From assembly GCA_009786185.1 (NCBI GenBank), contig WQTS01000120.1, forward strand, positions 1 through 36,144: a stretch of 36,144 bases of DNA. Reading direction: 5' to 3'. Position 1 is the first letter of the stretch. Every line of letters starts with the position of its first letter. The DNA is from Bacteroidota bacterium (lineage in GTDB: Bacteria > Bacteroidota > Bacteroidia > Bacteroidales > WCHB1-69). A model generated the notes under the pieces. That model was not told where the DNA came from. It searched no databases and saw nothing but the letters and a program-made list of their open reading frames with translations. Below, piece after piece: positions 33,428 through 36,144 of the stretch. The position numbers were made by a program, and so were the translations under genes.

Positions 33428-34847
33428 GTCGCAATTTTTAACATTATTTAGAGAGCAGATGCCTCATGAACCTACTACAGGACAAGAATTGGCGATGCAA
33501 CAAATGGTTGACTTTTTGTACGAAAGAGATCCAAAACAGCTTTTTATTCTAAAAGGATATGCCGGTACCGGAAAAACAACGCTGATCAGCGCTTTGGTAA
33601 GGGTATTCGGAAATTTAAAGAAGAGAACTGTTTTACTGGCGCCCACCGGAAGAGCTGCTAAAGTTTTTGCCTCTTACTCAGGTGCAAAAGCTTATACCAT
33701 TCATAAACTCATTTATAAAATATCGCAAAAAGAAGGTTTGGTAAAGGTAAAACGAAGAATGAACGAAAGTACCAATACGCTGTATATTATAGATGAAGCT
33801 TCCATGATCTCTTGTGAAAGTAGCTCCGGTGAACTGTTTGGCAGTCGCGAGCTGCTGACCGATGTCGTGGAGTTTGTTTTTGAAGGAGAAAACAACAAGT
33901 TGCTTTTTATAGGCGATGATGCGCAACTTCCACCTGTGCAAAGCGACGAATCTCCTGCATTAAATTTAGATTTTTTAACAGCAAATTTCGATGTAAACGT
34001 ACAAACTTATCAACTGACCGATGTCGTGCGCCAAGCCAACGATTCAGGAATTTTGCATAATGCAACGTTGCTACGAAGGGCTTTAGCAAAACGCAAATTT
34101 CAACTGCCACTCTTCTCATTAATGCCCTTTAATGACATTAAAGCCATCGGAAGTGAAGAATTGGAAGATGAGTTAAATAGGCTGTATGCACATTATGATA
34201 CGGAAGATATTGTAATGGTAACGCGCTCAAATAAACGTGCTTACATTTTTAATAATGAAATAAGAAACCGCATCTTTTATCGTGAAAACAAATTGGCAAC
34301 CGGCGATTTTTTAATGGCAATAAAAAACAATTACTATTGGATTGATGAACTTTCGGAAGTAGGATTTATTGCCAACGGAGATATGATGGAGGTAATGTCC
34401 ATTACCAAAACACGGGAACTTTACGGATTTAATTTCATGGATATTCGAGCACGATTGTGTGATTACCCCAACTATCCCGATATGGATTTTAAGATTATTT
34501 TAGAAAGCTTGGAAACCGAAGGCGCCTCTATGACAAATGAGCAAATGCGGCAACTCTATCATGAAGTAGCTAAAGATTACGAAGATATTCCGAATAAGCG
34601 AACGCGTTTCTTAAAAATAAAAAACAATCCGTTTTTAAATGCAGTACAAGTAAAATATTCGTATTCATTAACTTGCCACAAAACACAAGGCGGACAATGG
34701 AAGGTTGTATTAATTGACATCGGATATTTTGATGAAAACAAAATGGATAAAGAATTTGTACGGTGGCTGTACACCGCGGTTACTCGTGCTACGGAGAGGG
34801 TTTATTTGGTGAATTTTGATGGGCGGTTTTTTGAGGATATTCAGTAA
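33417..34847 (+). CDS. Superfamily 1B DNA helicase, RecD/Pif1-like
   Basis: A 476-residue ATP-dependent DNA helicase. The Walker A motif is GYAGTGKT (47-54), Walker B is IIDEASM (DE at 126-127), motif III is GDDAQLPP (166-173), and the C-terminal UvrD_C_2-type part has SLTCHKTQGGQW and YTAVTRATERVYLV. It lacks the long N-terminal domains of RecD2 and so resembles Dda/Pif1-like stand-alone helicases found in Bacteroidota. The ATG at 33417 (MLSKSQFLTLF) was chosen because the longer frame from 33303 lies inside tamL. The 11-nt overlap with tamL suggests translational coupling. Confidence 0.9.
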   Translation: MLSKSQFLTLFREQMPHEPTTGQELAMQQMVDFLYERDPKQLFILKGYAGTGKTTLISALVRVFGNLKKRTVLLAPTGRAAKVFASYSGAKAYTIHKLIYKISQKEGLVKVKRRMNESTNTLYIIDEASMISCESSSGELFGSRELLTDVVEFVFEGENNKLLFIGDDAQLPPVQSDESPALNLDFLTANFDVNVQTYQLTDVVRQANDSGILHNATLLRRALAKRKFQLPLFSLMPFNDIKAIGSEELEDELNRLYAHYDTEDIVMVTRSNKRAYIFNNEIRNRIFYRENKLATGDFLMAIKNNYYWIDELSEVGFIANGDMMEVMSITKTRELYGFNFMDIRARLCDYPNYPDMDFKIILESLETEGASMTNEQMRQLYHEVAKDYEDIPNKRTRFLKIKNNPFLNAVQVKYSYSLTCHKTQGGQWKVVLIDIGYFDENKMDKEFVRWLYTAVTRATERVYLVNFDGRFFEDIQ

Positions 34848-34893
34848 AGTGCAGGTGATTTTCATAATATATTCACTTTTTAGTGCTGGAAGA

Positions 34894-35004
34894 AATACAA
34901 TTCGATTAAAGGGATTATTTGAATTGCAACAAAACCATTATTTTTTTGAGCTCCCTGAGTAGCTAATGCAATGCCCCCTGGGCTCCCGCCCTGATTCCAT
35001 TATT
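34894..35004 (+). repeat. REP-like element, copy C, upstream of the transposase
   Basis: A full 111-bp copy. Blocks in order are AATACAATTCGATTAAAGGG, TTTGAATTGCAACAAAACC, GAGCTCCCTGAGTAGC and GCCCTGATTCCATTATT. It is close to copy A over its whole length. It ends 18 bp before the -33 box of the transposase promoter and has the same direction as the gene. Confidence 0.8.
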
Positions 35005-35022
35005 AAAAAAACACCCTACCCC

Positions 35023-35053
35023 TTGACAAACGGCATTTCAGAATGTATATTTG
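35023..35053 (+). promoter_or_regulatory. Promoter of the REP-associated transposase
   Basis: TTGAC (35023-35027), an 18-nt spacer and TATATTTG (35046-35053) form a strong Bacteroidota promoter. The expected transcription start is near 35060, leaving a leader of about 22 nt before ATG 35082. Confidence 0.7.
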
Positions 35054-35081
35054 CGACGCATCTAATTAATCTCAAAATACT

Positions 35082-35525
35082 ATGGAAGTACTTTATAACA
35101 ATCTTTATACACATTTTGTTTTTACAACAAAAGATCGTTTATTGAGCATTGAAGAGTGCCACCGTGACAGAATTGAAAAATATATTACCGGTATTGTAAA
35201 CAACCATGGATGTAAAATGTATAAAATCTATGCTAATCCGGAACATGTACATTTTCTAGTTTCACGCGACCCCGCACTGAGTGAAAAAGCATTAGCGGAT
35301 TTAATTGCCAATGCCTCCGAAATTTTTATTAACAATAACAATTTGTGCAAAGACAAATTTTATTGGCAAGCATCATGTTCGGCTTTTTCGGTCTCAAAGA
35401 ATGATATTGGCAAAGTATGTAGATACATTAAAAACCAGCCGATTCACCATAAAAAACAAACGTTTGCAGAAGAATATGATATATTTGTTAAATTTTACCA
35501 ACAAACATTGTTGCCAAAAAAATAA
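35082..35525 (+). CDS. REP-associated tyrosine transposase (RAYT), IS200-like Y1 family
   Basis: A 147-residue HUH single-strand transposase. The metal-binding HUH motif is H55-V56-H57 (NPEHVHFLVS). The likely nucleophile is Y115 in KVCRYIKNQPIHHKK, and WQASCSAFSVS precedes it, as in RAYT proteins. Key residues are intact. RAYTs are normally single-copy genes flanked by inverted REP elements that they process. That is the case here: copy C points toward the gene upstream, copy D points back from downstream and even contains the stop codon, and copy E follows. It has its own promoter. It differs from classical IS200 in that the flanking copies recur elsewhere in the window without the gene. 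Confidence 0.88.
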   Translation: MEVLYNNLYTHFVFTTKDRLLSIEECHRDRIEKYITGIVNNHGCKMYKIYANPEHVHFLVSRDPALSEKALADLIANASEIFINNNNLCKDKFYWQASCSAFSVSKNDIGKVCRYIKNQPIHHKKQTFAEEYDIFVKFYQQTLLPKK

Positions 35526-35605
35526 TGGAATCAGGGTAAAGGGGTGAGGGAGACACATTGCTACTCAGGGAGCTCTGAAAAATAATGGTTTGGGTACTTG
35601 CAAAC
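35521..35605 (-). repeat. REP-like element, copy D, downstream and inverted
   Basis: On the minus strand it reads CCAAACCATTATTTTTCAG, then AGCTCCCTGAGTAGC, a variable centre, and ACCCTGATTCCATTATT. The last block ends inside the transposase gene, so the stop codon TAA (35523-35525) is part of the repeat. Confidence 0.8.
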
Positions 35606-35654
35606 ATTATCCCGAATTTCTTCTAAAACTTAAATATTATTTTTAATGCTGAAA

Positions 35655-35748
35655 AAAGGTAGTATTTGAATGATAACAAAACCCTTATTCTTCAGAGTCC
35701 CCTGAGTAGCTAATGCGATACTCCCGTCCCCACCCTGATTCCATGATT
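35655..35748 (+). repeat. REP-like element, copy E
   Basis: It carries TATTTGAATGATAACAAAACC, then CCCCTGAGTAGCTAATGC and ACCCTGATTCCATGATT, with more changes than copies C and D. Its direction is the same as copy C. The 343-bp gap 35526-35868 contains copies D and E and nothing else recognisable. Confidence 0.75.
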
Positions 35749-35868
35749 AAAATCACCCTTGTTGTCAAAGAATAAACTTTAGTTTTTGAAGTCTGTAATT
35801 GAAAATATCAGAAATTATTAGAGAAAAATCAGAGTTGTGCAACAGGCACGCTCGTTATATGCCGTATA

Positions 35869-36144
35869 TCACCACTCACTCCTTTTTTTGATAATAAAAT
35901 CTGTAATATTGAAAGTGAAAATATAATCATTTACTGTTTCTTGTACTTGAAGAGGTAAAAGTATTTTAACAGTTTTTCCTATATATTGTTTAGTTAAGAA
36001 CTCCAAATTTCTCTTTGCATTTGCTTTAATTGGAAAAATAGGATTAACATCCCAGCCACTACCACTAAGTAGCCCTCCTTCATTGAAAAAAATGTTTTCT
36101 ACAGGAATGAGTAAGTCATCCAAGTATGTTTTTTTAGCAATTAC
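35869..36144 (-). CDS. Hypothetical protein, C-terminal part (cut by window edge)
   Basis: The minus-strand frame is open to the last base of the window and ends at a TGA at 35869-35871, giving about 91 residues of a longer protein. Visible sequence includes NIFFNEGGLLSGSGWDVNP, then LEFLTKQYIGKTVKILLPLQ and a strand-rich end (YIFTFNITDFIIKK). No signal or motif of a known family can be seen. The mix of beta-type strands suggests a folded domain end rather than a chance frame, but only moderately so. Confidence 0.5.
   Translation of the reverse strand, partial: VIAKKTYLDDLLIPVENIFFNEGGLLSGSGWDVNPIFPIKANAKRNLEFLTKQYIGKTVKILLPLQVQETVNDYIFTFNITDFIIKKRSEW

Noticed and set aside
34894..35004. Strong conserved stem-loop in the REP-like core
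   Set aside because: Short pairings such as AGCT with AGCT around CCCTGAGT exist in copy C but are not kept in all copies, so a conserved hairpin is not claimed.

Overview
The window looks like chromosomal DNA of an AT-rich member of the Bacteroidota, most likely an anaerobic Bacteroidales-type organism. This rests on family content: a TonB-dependent receptor, a TamL-type lipoprotein of the Omp85 family, DUF2851 and DUF3667 proteins, a LiaF-like/LytTR pair, and promoters of the Bacteroidota TTG-N18-TAnnTTTG type. No species is claimed and no rRNA or tRNA gene was seen.

Layout. 1-2.9 kb (+): the 3' part of a TonB-family gene, a terminator-like hairpin, a secreted hypothetical protein, and an orphan sensor histidine kinase that overlaps it by 4 nt. 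3.0-7.9 kb (-): an electron-transfer block with an ETF-quinone oxidoreductase, a single-chain EtfB-EtfA fusion and an aspartate-type aminotransferase. 8.2-9.5 kb (+): a LiaF-like membrane protein coupled to a membrane-anchored LytTR regulator. 9.6-11.3 kb (-): a frameshifted four-helix-bundle gene between inverted repeats, then a DUF2851 gene. 11.4-13.2 kb (+): a predicted outer-membrane barrel. 13.2-18.1 kb (-): a tetR-like gene with a palindromic operator at its promoter, followed by a giant 2-hydroxyacyl-CoA dehydratase activase-type protein. 18.2-20.4 kb (-): mntP, DUF3667, an OmdA-like small protein and DUF308. 20.5-22.9 kb (-): a TonB-dependent receptor behind a TPP riboswitch, hence probably a thiamine transporter. 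23.0-25.1 kb (+): an XRE antitoxin/AbiEii-type nucleotidyltransferase pair directly in front of rmlD. 25.1-28.2 kb: a repeat-rich island around a secreted protein with four long tandem repeats. 28.4-34.8 kb (+): serS, a sugar MFS transporter, tamL and a RecD/Pif1-like helicase. 34.9-36.1 kb: a REP-associated (IS200-like, HUH/Y1) transposase bracketed by copies of a repeat family that also flanks the four-repeat gene, then a partial unknown gene.

How the genes work together. The ETF fusion and ETF-QO probably move electrons between NADH or acyl-CoA-type donors, ferredoxin and quinone. The EtfB half has the DGDT-type loop usual in electron-bifurcating ETFs. The activase may belong to the same anaerobic CoA-ester or amino-acid metabolism, although no dehydratase subunits lie here. 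The TonB fragment, the thiamine receptor, the barrel protein and TamL all concern the outer membrane.

The most striking non-gene signal is repeat DNA. There is a REP-like family (five copies, A-E) linked to a RAYT. There is also repeat-type sequence lying in frame inside coding regions: a 28-bp perfect palindrome and a tandem repeat in the activase, a 7-mer tandem repeat in rmlD, and a purine-rich tract that encodes the signal peptide of the thiamine receptor. All assignments come from reading the sequence. No database search was run.
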